Below, piece after piece: positions 13,010 through 23,544 of a DNA stretch of 64,000 bases. The stretch comes from Tigriopus japonicus (lineage: Eukaryota; Arthropoda; Copepoda; Harpacticoida; Harpacticidae). Position 1 is the stretch's first letter. Each line of letters starts with the position of its first letter. Where the stretch lies: positions 4,599,220-4,663,219 of the forward strand of contig CM021316.1 of NCBI GenBank assembly GCA_010645155.1, read 5' to 3'. The position numbers and the translations under genes were made by a program. The notes under the pieces are model-generated. The model was not told where the DNA came from and did not search any database. It was given only the letters and a program-made list of their open reading frames with translations.

Positions 13010-13729
13010 ATGTTGAAAGAGTGTCACTCGCGTTTGCCGTATTGGCTCCGGAGGCGGCTATCGTCGTCCCAACGGACGGCCACGTGTCTCATAGTGGCCG
13101 CCGTCGTGGCCGTGGTCTTTGTCATGGTCCAGTTGGCCATCTTCATGTACGTCAAGCAATACGAACAATACCAGGCGGATCTCCTGGGCAAAGTCCAGCG
13201 AATGATGGTGGCCCAATCGCAGACCCGGCCACCCGTTGTTCAGTCACGGCCTAACCACGCCCAAGAAAGCCCCCCTCACGGTCGATTTAGCGGGGCGGCC
13301 TTGCCGGGCGTGGCTCTGGAACGGCGCATGTTGTACACGCCCGACCAGGAGCGAGCCTTCCATTGCTTTCAAAGTGGACGGACCATCCCGTTCAGCCAGG
13401 TTGGATCGAAACACGACCCCTTGAGGGACTCGGGCTCAAGGCCAACTACCGTTAATACTAGACTCGTTCCGGCTTTTCAGGTCAACGACGACTACTGTGA
13501 TTGCCCCGAAGATGGCTCGGATGAGCCCTCGACCAATGCGTGCGCTCTAGGATCATTTTCGTGCGCCCAACAGGATAAAAGCATACCGCCCAGTCGGGTC
13601 AATGACGGCGTTTGCGATTGCTGCGATGGCTCGGACGAATACCAAGCCAAGACTTGGCCCGACCCTCTACCGTCAGCGGTTCAACTCAAGATCGGACGAT
13701 TCCAATCTCCGTGTTCCAATCGCTGTTAG
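13010..13729 (+). CDS. Short membrane protein with glucosidase II beta-like N-terminal domain
   Basis: The frame opens with a cytoplasmic segment, one transmembrane helix at about residues 26-46 ([20 protein letters not shown]) and a stalk, giving a type II topology. The lumenal part matches the N-terminal domain of glucosidase II beta (PRKCSH): [13 protein letters not shown], then [18 protein letters not shown], then [15 protein letters not shown], the two calcium-binding LDLa-like repeats. The match is broken by 27 extra codons between FSQ and VNDDYCDC. This is almost certainly an 81-bp intron (13400-13480, GT...TTTTCAG, with a TTAATACTAG branch-like site) that is a multiple of three and lacks stops. 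Spliced, the protein is 212 aa; unspliced, 239 aa. It ends shortly after the domain, with no acidic coiled coil or mannose-receptor-homology domain, so it is not ordinary GIIbeta. It may be an ER or Golgi membrane adaptor for glycoprotein processing; that function is inference. Confidence 0.8.
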   Translation: MLKECHSRLPYWLRRRLSSSQRTATCLIVAAVVAVVFVMVQLAIFMYVKQYEQYQADLLGKVQRMMVAQSQTRPPVVQSRPNHAQESPPHGRFSGAALPGVALERRMLYTPDQERAFHCFQSGRTIPFSQVGSKHDPLRDSGSRPTTVNTRLVPAFQVNDDYCDCPEDGSDEPSTNACALGSFSCAQQDKSIPPSRVNDGVCDCCDGSDEYQAKTWPDPLPSAVQLKIGRFQSPCSNRC

Positions 13730-13965
13730 GCCGATAGCGGCCAGCCGTCCAAAATCAAATTAATACATACAGATACGACTCCAAACCGTATTGGGGTAAA
13801 AAATAATGGCCCACTCTATTCTGTAATTGTACAGACGTAGTTTCGTTGCATAAGGTATAACTCTGTTTCTCTCTCTCTCGTCAATCAATGACTTGAACTT
13901 CGTCTTTGAGTGGAAGGTACCGGGATGTCGGGCAGGGACTGGCTGACAATGACAATTTGTGGATC

Positions 13966-16900
13966 TCATTCCACTTCATCTTTGATATGAGATCGTTGGC
14001 TGAAGAATAAGGCAAAAGCGAACGACACCACGCTCAGAATCTTGACCACCACGAGCGCCAAGAACATGGCCATGGCCATACTGTAGTTATCATAGAACTG
14101 ACAACTTCCTTCATCCTCGTGACATTCGCGCTTTTCCCAAAGAAGACACGCATAGTCTATAATTGTTCCCAAGATCACTGGACCGGGGATGGTTCCCAGA
14201 ATTCTGAGGGGGAAAAAAATTGTAGCTCACAATTATCTCTCTTGTACATGTGGATTTAATCACTTACCGAGTGATGATGCTCTCGATTCCCAGGGCTAAT
14301 GAACGATGGACGGGTTCCACCGATCGCAAGGTGGCCACCACATTGGGCATGGCGGCCATGAAGGTACAAAACATGGAGAGACTAATAACCACAATGAAGC
14401 CGGTCATCGAGTTGCAACCTGATAAGCAGGGAGTTTTGAAGGCCATCGGATTGTCTCCGTTGACGCAAGCGCACGAGGTAAAGTTGGTGACTTGACCCGC
14501 TGAGGCTGTGGAGTCGATGCAACCCGCGTGACAGGGACTAAAATAGGTTTGGCCATCACTCCCACACACGGGGTTGAATTTAAAGTCCAGACAATGGCAG
14601 TTTTGGTTACAGGAAGCTAGTAGAGATCCATCAAGGGTATCGTTCACCGAGTAGGGGACGGTAATCCCAGTGAATTGCGGGTTGTCGCAGTAGAAAAAGA
14701 AGGCCAAAATACAAGGCACGTTGATGGATTGAGCCAACAGAAACATTCTGATCACCCCTGAACGAGTGAGTTTCAAGCGTTTGGTGATGTATCCACCAAT
14801 GAAAGTTCCACCTCCGCCACAGGGAACAACGATCAGTCCGACCACCATGGCAGCCAAGCCTGGACTCAAGCCGTATTGGTACTGCATGAATCTGAAAGCA
14901 AGGGAATGAACTCGGTTTCATGCAACGGGGACGATTGTAAATCTTACTTGGGTAAGAATGTGGAGGCACCCGCTATGGAGAATCCGTCCATGGCACTCCC
15001 CAAGTTGATGAACATGTATGTAGGGTTGGTGAGTAGCATGTAAATGGCTTTGGGCAGTTGTTTCAAGGTGGAGAAGCCGTCCGTGTCTTTCACCTCATTG
15101 TGGTGCTCGGAACCGGGTAACACGCCAGGAAAGCAGCCCAGGAAAAGGGCACACGACCAGGCACAAACCCAGGCTATCACAAATCCCACCCACCAAGCTC
15201 CAATCCACAAAGGGCTCTTGGTTGTAATTTGAATGACCTCGTCCGAGCCGAGAACATCGAAATCCGTGTAGGTACCCAGAAAATGACCACCCATGATGAA
15301 CCCAATTGCTGGTCCAATCACGAACATGGTCTGGAAAAGGTAGATTGAGAGTAGGTTTAAACTAGGCCTGATAGCTACAAGTCCTAATTGTGCCGTTTGA
15401 CTTTTATTGAAGAAACTGGCACGGTTCCTTTGGTAATTACCTGAAAGATGCCAATGTATAACGGGGAGCTTTTCTTGCTCACGGAATCGTCCAAGAGTGT
15501 GGTTCCCAACGTGATGAGAGGAGCGGCTCCGACTCCATGAAGAAATTGGCCCACCAAGAAGAAGTATTTGTAGTTGGACAAATCAGACACGAATTTTTTG
15601 GCATCGCATTGGCCAGTGACTTTGTTTTCGGCAGTGCAAAAGTCAAGTGGATTGGCAAGCCCTTCGGCATCCAATTCAAATTCATAACGATTCGTTAAAA
15701 AGTGAGGCAGTGCAAATACAAGAGAACCAAGTCCCATCAATAAAAGCCCTGATGAAATGTATCTGGAAAGAAATAGGAAATATTGACTAAAAATTTCGCT
15801 TTAAAAACCAATGCTTTTGTCGATACCACGTCTTGCCGTCCAATATTCTTCAAACCAACCGATGAGTGCGACAATAAAAGAATACGTGAAATATTTATTC
15901 CTCTTCGATGTACTACTACCTGCATGATTTATAGGCCCCAACAGAACTAGGACGGACGACTGCTTGGCCTTGTAATTTCTACAACGAAAGCCCCCAGAAG
16001 ACCTCCGCTTTCACCTTTTCGGGGAATCGTAAGAGCCGAGTGTTGAAAATCGATCGCATTTCAACTAAGGGGCTCCTATCAATTCACGGGTTGTTTCAAG
16101 AAAATGACCAATAAGGCCGAATACCCTCCTCAAGGTGGAGAATGCTGGATTTGCTGCAGTGTTTTCGTGTCCCTTTTGTTGGTGGTCCTTTCAATTGTGA
16201 CCATGATCTACGGAACAGTGATTGTGTACATCCCATCCTTGCAAGTGCTTAGTTCAGATTTAAAAGACGGCTTCGTGTGCACAACGATGAGCTCCGAAAT
16301 GAAACTCAAGGGAGCCGAACAGTGTCAGGGTTGGTCTTCGTGTGAAGAATGGTGCTTGGGCGTATCTCCGGAGAGTTGCAATCATTTGCAAGTATCAGTT
16401 CGAACACAAGGAGCGACCATCAAATCCATGAATTGTAAAAATGTGCAAAATCATACTTGCCAAACCCTTGAGGACTTGGAGGAGGTCGATTGCAAAAGAT
16501 ACGTGGCGGACGAAGAAACTTTGGGCAAAGTGTGTGCTCATTACGATGACGTTCTGCTCTCGTGTAAAGCGGGCATGTGCAAAAATATCAGTGCAATCTA
16601 TCAATGTGCTTTTCAATCGAAACTAGACGATATCAAATTTGCTCAAAATGGGGACGGAGAATGTTCATGCCAAAAATGCAAACACATGAATAGCGGGCGA
16701 TACATGGGAAAATGTGACCCACTCGTTGAGTTTTGCTTGAGCGATGAAGTTCGCCAAAATGCCACTTTCAAAGCCACTTGTTTAAACAAGGGATGCTTCG
16801 ATTGCTGGAACTTGTGCTCCACGAGAAAAGAATGCTTTGACATGAAAGTCCGAAGTGATTCAACACTAATTGGAAGGGACGAGTATGGACGACCTAAGCT

Positions 16901-18238
16901 GAAATACTATTCGTGTAACGATGGCCATTGTGAGGAGATCTACAATTTAGCTTGTGAAAGGCGATGCGAAGACATCAGAATAGACCCTTCAAAAACAAAC
17001 TTTGTCTTGTTTCATGGAGAGGAACTCGTTCGAGCTCAATGTTACAATATTCAACTCAACGGAACCGAAACTCGAACTTTAAAACCCAATCCTTTACTCG
17101 CCATCACTTGCTCAAAAATTGATGTTGTAGAAAGTGATACAATTACTGGAGAGGATTGCCTGAATGGGACCTTGTTAAACGGGTGGCAAGCAACCAATTA
17201 TTCAACACTTGTTAATAAGTTTTTGACTCAATCCGCAAAGTTGGAAGGCATCCCAAGCGAAATCGAACTCATGACAAATCCTCTAACTCGTCTGAGAGTC
17301 AATCTCGAAGGCTGTGTTAATACTTTACGGGACGAATGTCTCGATTTTTTCTCAAAATTCGGCCGAGATGGGAGAAATTCGACGGCAAGAAGTATTTTCC
17401 CGTGCTTCTATAACACAAATAATCCGCAAAGGGCAATTGTCAACTACGATAAAGAAGCCACCTACACATTTTTGGTACTTTTTTCAACCATTCCCGCGGC
17501 TATTCTCTTAGTATCTTGTTTATACTGTTGCTTTTGCAACAAATTGGTCCATGTTGCGGAGGACGGTCGTTTGCGACTCCGTTTCAAGGGCAATTACTAT
17601 TCGGGGATCGGCAAGGTGAATTCTCATCTTAAATTCGACAAAAGGCTTTGATGTAGAACAACTAACCGGGGTTTCGATGATCCAAGACGTCCACCAAAGT
17701 ACGTGACGGGGATGACGGCGAGCATCGATCCGATATCATAACTTCCGGCAATCAGTCCGCTTAATGCGGATTGAAGTCCGAAACGTTTCTCAATTGTGGA
17801 TATAACCACATTCACGCATCCGTTCACTACCATTCCCTATTGATAAAGAAACGAGTAGCATGTCAATCAATAGTGACTCACGGGTTTGCCAAGATACAAC
17901 AAACAATGAAATAAACACAACCTATGAAACATCTAGCTATTCATTGCAAAAAGACTAAATCTTACTTGGATGGTTGATGCCCAGCAGAGAAAGACGAGGA
18001 TCCATTGCGGCTTTAGGAAGATGTGAAAGCACGGCAACGGAATCAGCCGAAACAAGTTGCAATTGTTTTTGATTTGATGACTTTCTTCCTCCACCACATC
18101 CTCGATTGTCGTGGGTTGTACTCGATTATCCGCGATTCCGAATCGGTCTACCTTCTTGCTCGCTTTTGGACTTTCATGTGGGTCCAAGAAGGCCGGATTG
18201 GTAATGCCTCCTTCGGCGATATCGGCCAAATCCATCAT
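13966..18238 (-). CDS. Organic anion transporting polypeptide (OATP/SLCO), 669 aa
   Basis: Twelve-pass sodium-independent transporter of amphipathic organic anions. Minus-strand exons in order: 18238-17966, 17836-17667, 15762-15441, 15330-14948, 14891-14268, 14203-13966. All are GT-AG and in phase. Family marks are clear: a soluble N-terminus; the signature SPLWIGAWWVGFVIAW after TM5; ALPHF near the first extracellular region; GQFLHGVGAAPLITLG; and the large extracellular loop between TM9 and TM10 containing a Kazal-like cysteine pattern (CHCLDFKFNPVCGSDGQTYF, then SPCHAGC and SCAC). The last exon gives TM11-12 and a short tail ending HIKDEVE. Length is normal for the family. Intron 2 (15763-17666) contains an intronless tipE-like gene on the opposite strand. 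The orthology group among arthropod OATPs is not resolved. Confidence 0.93.
16104..17651 (+). CDS. TipE-like sodium channel auxiliary subunit, nested gene
   Basis: Intronless 515-aa ORF with a short cytoplasmic N-terminus, TM1 at about residues 16-44 (VFVSLLLVVLSIVTMIYGTV), a cysteine-rich extracellular region of some 400 residues, TM2 at about 455-476 (LFSTIPAAILLVSCLYCCFC) and a basic cytoplasmic tail. The segment just before TM2 is the part that recalls insect TipE/TEH proteins: KFGRDGRNSTARSIFPCFYN followed by a YDKEATYTFLVLF stretch. TipE family members are auxiliary subunits of Para-type voltage-gated sodium channels. The extracellular domain is longer than I remember for Drosophila TipE and carries several N-glycosylation sequons. 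It lies in OATP intron 2, antisense to it, and its stop is only 15 bp short of OATP exon 2. Assignment rests on topology and the pre-TM2 block, so a related two-pass family remains possible. Confidence 0.62.
   Translation: MTNKAEYPPQGGECWICCSVFVSLLLVVLSIVTMIYGTVIVYIPSLQVLSSDLKDGFVCTTMSSEMKLKGAEQCQGWSSCEEWCLGVSPESCNHLQVSVRTQGATIKSMNCKNVQNHTCQTLEDLEEVDCKRYVADEETLGKVCAHYDDVLLSCKAGMCKNISAIYQCAFQSKLDDIKFAQNGDGECSCQKCKHMNSGRYMGKCDPLVEFCLSDEVRQNATFKATCLNKGCFDCWNLCSTRKECFDMKVRSDSTLIGRDEYGRPKLKYYSCNDGHCEEIYNLACERRCEDIRIDPSKTNFVLFHGEELVRAQCYNIQLNGTETRTLKPNPLLAITCSKIDVVESDTITGEDCLNGTLLNGWQATNYSTLVNKFLTQSAKLEGIPSEIELMTNPLTRLRVNLEGCVNTLRDECLDFFSKFGRDGRNSTARSIFPCFYNTNNPQRAIVNYDKEATYTFLVLFSTIPAAILLVSCLYCCFCNKLVHVAEDGRLRLRFKGNYYSGIGKVNSHLKFDKRL
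17910..17915 (+). promoter_or_regulatory. Candidate poly(A) signal for the tipE-like gene
   Basis: AATAAA on the plus strand about 260 bp after the tipE-like stop. If used, the 3' UTR would run antisense across the whole of OATP exon 2 (17667-17836). I found no earlier consensus signal between 17652 and 17909. Confidence 0.35.
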
Positions 18239-21138
18239 CTTCCCTTCTTCACCAAGACAATAAAGGCCTCTTCATCGGAAAAGGGTTAATATCAAGGCTC
18301 TGTAATCACTTAAAAACCTCGGAAACACCAGACAAGTAAGGCTGAAACCGTAAATATAAGAATGTAGGACGAGTCTCGCTTTCAACACAAGTTGCGAAAA
18401 AGAACTGAATGCGAAAAAGAACTGAATGCATGCATGCATGTGGTGCTGATCGGACTCGCTTGACATAGGGCAGGGACAACCAACCCTATCAAACGAAAAA
18501 AACCTGCTGCCTCTCTTGAATTGTACAACAGGACAAACCTGGAACGCGTCTTTCGTCGTTGTTTCACTGGTCGAACGACAAAGCGATATTATTCAATGTG
18601 TCGCACCACTTCCGAGCAAGTATTTTCTTCCCGTTGACTCAAACTTGTACGATTTGTATGAAGGCCTTTGCCAGACGTGAGTGGGCCAATCATGCCCGCA
18701 TTGACGGTCCCACAATCGCAGTACCAACAACACAGGTAGTTCGGTTATCACACGAGCTTAGTTTGACATTAATGTGAGTACATGCATCATGGCATAGACG
18801 AGGAGGAGTGAGCACTCCCGTCGGGTCTTTCTTTCGGGTGTTCGTTCTTCCGTGGTTGTACGTATACACACAAATAGTACATGATGGTTCAACCTGAGTG
18901 AGTGCATGGCTGCTTTTCTTCACAGTGGATACGATTTCCTTGCCATGCCATGCTATGGTATGCTCTTCACTCTCATAGTTTATCCGCATACACACAAAGG
19001 CCTATGATACGAAAAAGTTCGAAGGGACTTGGATGGGTGCTGCTCCTGGAGGTCTAATCAATTTGTCATGGATCGATGGGTTTCACAGTCTCTTCTTAGA
19101 AAGAGACATGAGCTAGAGATTCACCACCACCTGCAAAACTAGTCAAAAGCAGACTAATTTGTGGCCTTTTCCAGACACATTAAATGAAGTAACTTCTTTC
19201 TCTTCGGTCGTGATTTTTCTAGCCTCGAAATATTTGATCAAGAAGCCCTAAACTGCCTCATTCTGGCTCTCAACGAACGATGAACGAGCTGAGATATACT
19301 ACATAAAAGCTTCCAAGGCTAGTCAACAAGGCCATATACCTTCGTGAATACATTAAAGTAGGTCCAACAGTCATGCCCATGTATGAGCTATGCTTTTTAT
19401 GGAAACAAAATTGACTCCCTCATACTTCTTGAAATACGTTGACCAACCATTTTAGATCAGGTCGTCCTATTTACTTAAGAGAGTTTAATCATAAAATTGC
19501 GAAAACATAAATGACAAATAAACATTAAACGAAGGGAAGCAAAAAATTGTAATCCCAGCTGTAAGGGTATTTTCATTGAGCGACAGTTCCTCTGATTGCA
19601 GGTCGTCATTTCCATGATAAATCTAAAATTGGACATGAACGTCCGCTTTTTACGCACTAAAATTCCTATGGATAAAGAACGGAACATTGCGACATGGGAA
19701 AATGCCTTAGCTTTTTCTTTTTCGAAAAGCAGACTCCAACATCTTAGTTAAAGAGAATTATTTAGCTAAAGACTAGAATATAATTTGCAAACATAAATAT
19801 TTTAAGAAGATTTCCTTTGTGTCAAAAACTGTAGCTTTTTTTTAACACATCAGCATTCCGAGAGAGAAAAAAGATTTACAAACACTATTTCCACTTGGTA
19901 AATTGGCTTGTTGCCAATTTTTTATGTCATAAAATTGTTATTTGAACAATTTTAGAAGATACAGATGCTAAGAATAATTGCACTGATTGTGAATGATGTC
20001 ACATTCTTTATGTTCTCGAGTCTTGCAAAATATCCAATGACCATGAATTCGAGGAAAACAGATTTAGGATTTAAAGGTACACAACCGCTCACACATATTC
20101 GTGTATGAGCGACTTAGCAAACTCTAAAGCTAAGATTTTAAAAGTTCGTTTTATCACTTGTATGACTTGAATTTGACTCGTCATCCCAACAACGCCAAAG
20201 CCCCCGATTATTCATTTCAACTAAATACAGCTGTGTTGATATTAAATTAGTGTACCGGATGTCACGGACCAAATGATTTATATTGATAGAAAGATTCAAC
20301 CAATAACAAACCACTTGAAACTGATGTCAATGGCAAAGATAACTCGCTCATTTAATCTGGCTGGTTATTGAGAGAAAGATATGTAAGTGGCTGAACTCCT
20401 GGATTTCTGTGAGCTTTGAGTCGTTCTCGTGTTTTGATGACCTTTTTTGAAAGATGGAGCTGAGCTGATTGGTTTCCTGCTGGCGCAGACTACAGTTTTA
20501 GCGGAAAGAATTACATCTACATCATGAAACCTTCTCCAATTGTGAATGTTGTCCCGTATTTCGAGTCCGTTAATAATATTGCTAAGTTTGCGCTTTAACT
20601 TAGTGTAGGTAAACATGATGTACCTACATGATATGCATGAAACATAAATGCCTCATTTGATAAGCATCAGTACATCTTTACAAGTTTGAAGGGACAAAAC
20701 CCGAGTGAAGCAGACTTTACAGATTTTTTTCTTAAACCGCCATCTCACGTTTCTCTACAGGTTTAGAAGAGGATCCCAATTCAATCTTCAATTTGGACCG
20801 CACTAACTAAATGAGATTGTTTTAAACGGGTTGGGAAATGTGCACTCCACTTATGTTTAGGAACATCAACCCTTAATGAGCACTAGACAGGCGGGGAATA
20901 ACTATTTTAGGATCTTGCCCTCCTGCACAATTTAGTCACTCTGTGTGTGTTGGCGACAGGAAGAAGCAACCTTATCTTCTCTTTTCTTCGGTTATCTTGC
21001 CCGGAGTGATTTCAGAGCGGCGACGCCTCCTCCCAGAATCTCTTACCAGAATCAGAAGCCCTCGTGCTGTGATACGCCTTTGGCAAATCGACGGATCCAA
21101 CTTGCCTTGCATTTGGAGCGGGTGTCTCTTTTATTAGT
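18239..21138. other. Gene-free interval between OATP and BRK1
   Basis: No conserved coding sequence is seen. The first few hundred bases likely carry OATP promoter and 5' UTR on the minus strand; repeated CATGCATGCATG occurs near 18427-18440. The remainder is AT-rich. Sequence from about 20940 is probably the 5' flank of the BRK1-TMTC4 pair. Confidence 0.45.
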
Positions 21139-21149
21139 TTGCCTTGGAC

Positions 21150-21169
21150 ATTGCTGCTTTTGCTTCCAG
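21150..21169 (+). promoter_or_regulatory. Strong 3' splice acceptor just before BRK1 ATG
   Basis: TTGCTGCTTTTGCTTCCAG ends at 21169, five bases before the BRK1 start codon at 21175. A pyrimidine tract this good so close to an ATG indicates either a 5' UTR intron or a spliced-leader trans-splice acceptor. No matching upstream donor can be singled out by eye. Confidence 0.5.
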
Positions 21170-21174
21170 TGAAC

Positions 21175-21447
21175 ATGTCGCAAGCGGCCACTTTGGAACA
21201 TCGTCAAGCCTTGCAGAGACAGACTCAACAGGATTGGGCCAATCGCGAATACATTGAGCTCATCTCCGGTTCCATCAAACGCATTGCCGATTTCTTGAAC
21301 GCCTTTGAGAAATCCTGTCGCTCTCGGTTGTCCACTTTGAACGAGAAATTGACCACTTTGGAGCGGAAAGTCGATTTTTTGGAGGCCAAAGTCTCCAAAG
21401 GGGATGACGACGCCACGGCCAATCCCGCCCACTCTACCCTCGCTTAA
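21175..21447 (+). CDS. BRK1: BRICK1 / HSPC300, WAVE complex subunit (90 aa)
   Basis: Small coiled-coil subunit of the WAVE regulatory complex, which relays Rac signals to Arp2/3 actin nucleation. The core is almost invariant in animals and plainly present: [20 protein letters not shown] followed by [20 protein letters not shown] and [19 protein letters not shown]. The human protein has 75 residues; this one has 90 because of a slightly longer N-terminus and a 13-residue tail after the coiled coil. I start at 21175 rather than the in-frame ATG at 21139 because a 3' splice acceptor ends at 21169, which would remove the upstream codons from the mRNA. There are no introns. The stop codon lies 15 nt before the TMTC4 ATG, so the two may be co-transcribed. 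Confidence 0.95.
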   Translation: MSQAATLEHRQALQRQTQQDWANREYIELISGSIKRIADFLNAFEKSCRSRLSTLNEKLTTLERKVDFLEAKVSKGDDDATANPAHSTLA

Positions 21448-21462
21448 TGAATCCGAAAGAGA

Positions 21463-23544
21463 ATGGCCTCCCCCGTCAGTTTTGGTACGCGGGGATGGGC
21501 CTGTGTGGCCTTGATTGGCCTCTTGACCCCTGGACCATTCTGGTCGGCTTTTTCGGACGGCTCGGAATTTGTCTTTGACGATGTGCCTGCCATTCTGAAG
21601 AACTCTGACTTGACGAGCCAGTCTGTGAATGTCAGCCGAATCTTTCAGAACGATTTTTGGGGTGATCCGCTGCGGAGTTCCCGAAGCCACAAATCCTACC
21701 GACCATTGACAATATTACTCTTTCGACTCATTGTCCACGTCGTTGGATTCAACGTTTACGTCTTTCGCTTGATTAATCTACTTTTCCACACCTTGAATGC
21801 GATCTTGGTCTTCATTATTGCTCGTCGATGGCTCAATTCGACTTTATTCTTGGCTCTGCTCTTTGCCTGGCATCCCATCCATGTTGAGTCCGTCATGGCT
21901 GGAGTGGGTTTGGCGGATTTAACTTCCAGTGGTCTGTGCTTGCTGGCAATGCTCTTGTACCAAAATCAAGGACCGGCTTGCTCAATGATCGGTATCTTTG
22001 GAATATCAATACTCACTTTTGTAGCCATGCTGTGCAAAGAGCCGGGTATCATGTTGCCAGCTCTGGTGCTCATCAACGGCTTCTACTTGGATCCCAGACG
22101 CCAATCGACGCTTAATCACCTTCGTGCTTGGTTCTGGAAGACGATGTCATATCTCTCTGTCACTATCGTGTGCCTGGTCATTCGACTCAAAATCATGAAC
22201 TTCAAACAACCCACATTTAAACGGGAGGATAATCCCACAATCTTCATGAGTTCTTTCCCGATGCGAGTTCTTAATCACGCCTATCACCACGCCCTCAACG
22301 CCTGGCTTCTAGTCTGTCCCGATTGGCTCTGTTTCGATTGGTCCATGGGTTGTCTAAGGCCGATATCATCGTACTTGGACATTCGGTGCTTAGTTATCAT
22401 ACTATTTTGGGGTTATCTTGCCTCGATTCCTTTGATGGCATTTGTTTCGGGTCACCGAAAGATCAAGTACATTATGAGTGCTATGGGATTGTCAATAGCC
22501 TCTTTTTTACCCGCTTCCAATATCTTTTTCGACGTCGGTTTTGTCATCGCCGAGCGTAACCTCTACTTACCTTCTTTAGGATATTGCCTCATTCTTGCTT
22601 TGGCCACTCAACATAGCCCCACGAAGAGATTTACACCCTACGTTCAACTTGCTCAATTTGTCATTCTGGCCATTTTTGGCCTTCGATCCTTGCAACGCTC
22701 TCTTGATTGGAGAAGCGAATTGGAATTGTTCCAAAGTGGTCTCCGTGTGTGTCCCAACAATGCCAAAGTTCACTATAATATTGCCAAACGACTAGCCGAC
22801 CTGGACAAGGATCAAATGGCTCTTCTCGAGTACAAGCAAGCGCTTCATCTTCATCCTCAATATGAGCATGCCCTCAACAACCTTGGGAACCTTTACCGAA
22901 AATTGAAAGACCCTTCTAAAGCATTGGAGTCTCTAAATTTAGCCGTAGCTATCAATCCAGAGTTTTCCACCGCTTGGATGAATCTGGGCGTGACTCAAGC
23001 CCAAATCGGAGCTTTCCGTGATGCTGAGAAAAGCTACCATCAGGCTCTTCAATTGCGATCCGACTATCCTGACTGTCACTTTAATCTCGGCAATCTCTAC
23101 CTAAAAACCAACGAATTAGATCAAGCCTCGAAACGTTTCGAACGGGCAATCTTTTTAAAGCCTGAACATAAGTCTGCCTGGGCCAATCTGATCTTATTGA
23201 ACGATGAACAGGGACTTTGGGACGAGGCCGAACGATTGGCTATTTCAGCGATAGCGCGGTTCCCTGGGGAATCAGATTTTCCTTTTCATCTGGCGAATCT
23301 CTATGGGAAGATGAATCGGTTTGAAGAGGCCGAGCAATTCTTCCTCTTGGCCTTGAATTTGACTGAAGATCCAAGGACTCTGAACGAGAATAACAAGGGT
23401 CTTTATCACAGCAATTTGGGGGTACTTTATCACCGTTGGAAAAAATACCGTCTGGCTGCCCAACACTATAACATGGCCTTAGTCATTAATGCCAACAATT
23501 TCAATGCCAAACAAAACCTGGAAAGCATTAGAAAATTTCTCTGA
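21463..23544 (+). CDS. TMTC4: TMTC4-like ER O-mannosyltransferase with TPRs (693 aa)
   Basis: Member of the TMTC family, ER multi-pass proteins that O-mannosylate cadherins. The N-terminal half is a polytopic GT-C-like domain with the conserved luminal acidic pair in FVFDDVPAI (D39, D40), SYRPLTILLFR, WHPIHVESV and LCKEPGI-type motifs, followed by the DUF1736 region with FKREDNPTIF and NAWLLVCPDWLCFDWSMG. From about residue 416 come tandem tetratricopeptide repeats: WRSELELFQSGLRVCPNNAK, VHYNIAKRLAD, HALNNLGNLYRK, AWMNLGVTQAQ, CHFNLGNLYLK, FHLANLYGKM and LGVLYHRWKKY. The TPR spelling matches human TMTC4 far better than TMTC1-3. A 2082-bp intronless frame is unusual for a TMTC gene and suggests intron loss. 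The ATG at 21463 follows the BRK1 stop by 15 nt and sits right at the start of a hydrophobic signal-anchor. Confidence 0.93.
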   Translation: MASPVSFGTRGWACVALIGLLTPGPFWSAFSDGSEFVFDDVPAILKNSDLTSQSVNVSRIFQNDFWGDPLRSSRSHKSYRPLTILLFRLIVHVVGFNVYVFRLINLLFHTLNAILVFIIARRWLNSTLFLALLFAWHPIHVESVMAGVGLADLTSSGLCLLAMLLYQNQGPACSMIGIFGISILTFVAMLCKEPGIMLPALVLINGFYLDPRRQSTLNHLRAWFWKTMSYLSVTIVCLVIRLKIMNFKQPTFKREDNPTIFMSSFPMRVLNHAYHHALNAWLLVCPDWLCFDWSMGCLRPISSYLDIRCLVIILFWGYLASIPLMAFVSGHRKIKYIMSAMGLSIASFLPASNIFFDVGFVIAERNLYLPSLGYCLILALATQHSPTKRFTPYVQLAQFVILAIFGLRSLQRSLDWRSELELFQSGLRVCPNNAKVHYNIAKRLADLDKDQMALLEYKQALHLHPQYEHALNNLGNLYRKLKDPSKALESLNLAVAINPEFSTAWMNLGVTQAQIGAFRDAEKSYHQALQLRSDYPDCHFNLGNLYLKTNELDQASKRFERAIFLKPEHKSAWANLILLNDEQGLWDEAERLAISAIARFPGESDFPFHLANLYGKMNRFEEAEQFFLLALNLTEDPRTLNENNKGLYHSNLGVLYHRWKKYRLAAQHYNMALVINANNFNAKQNLESIRKFL

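Noticed and set aside
21052..21690. 212-codon frame on the minus strand
   Set aside because: It is the antisense shadow of BRK1 and the start of TMTC4, with no family resemblance.
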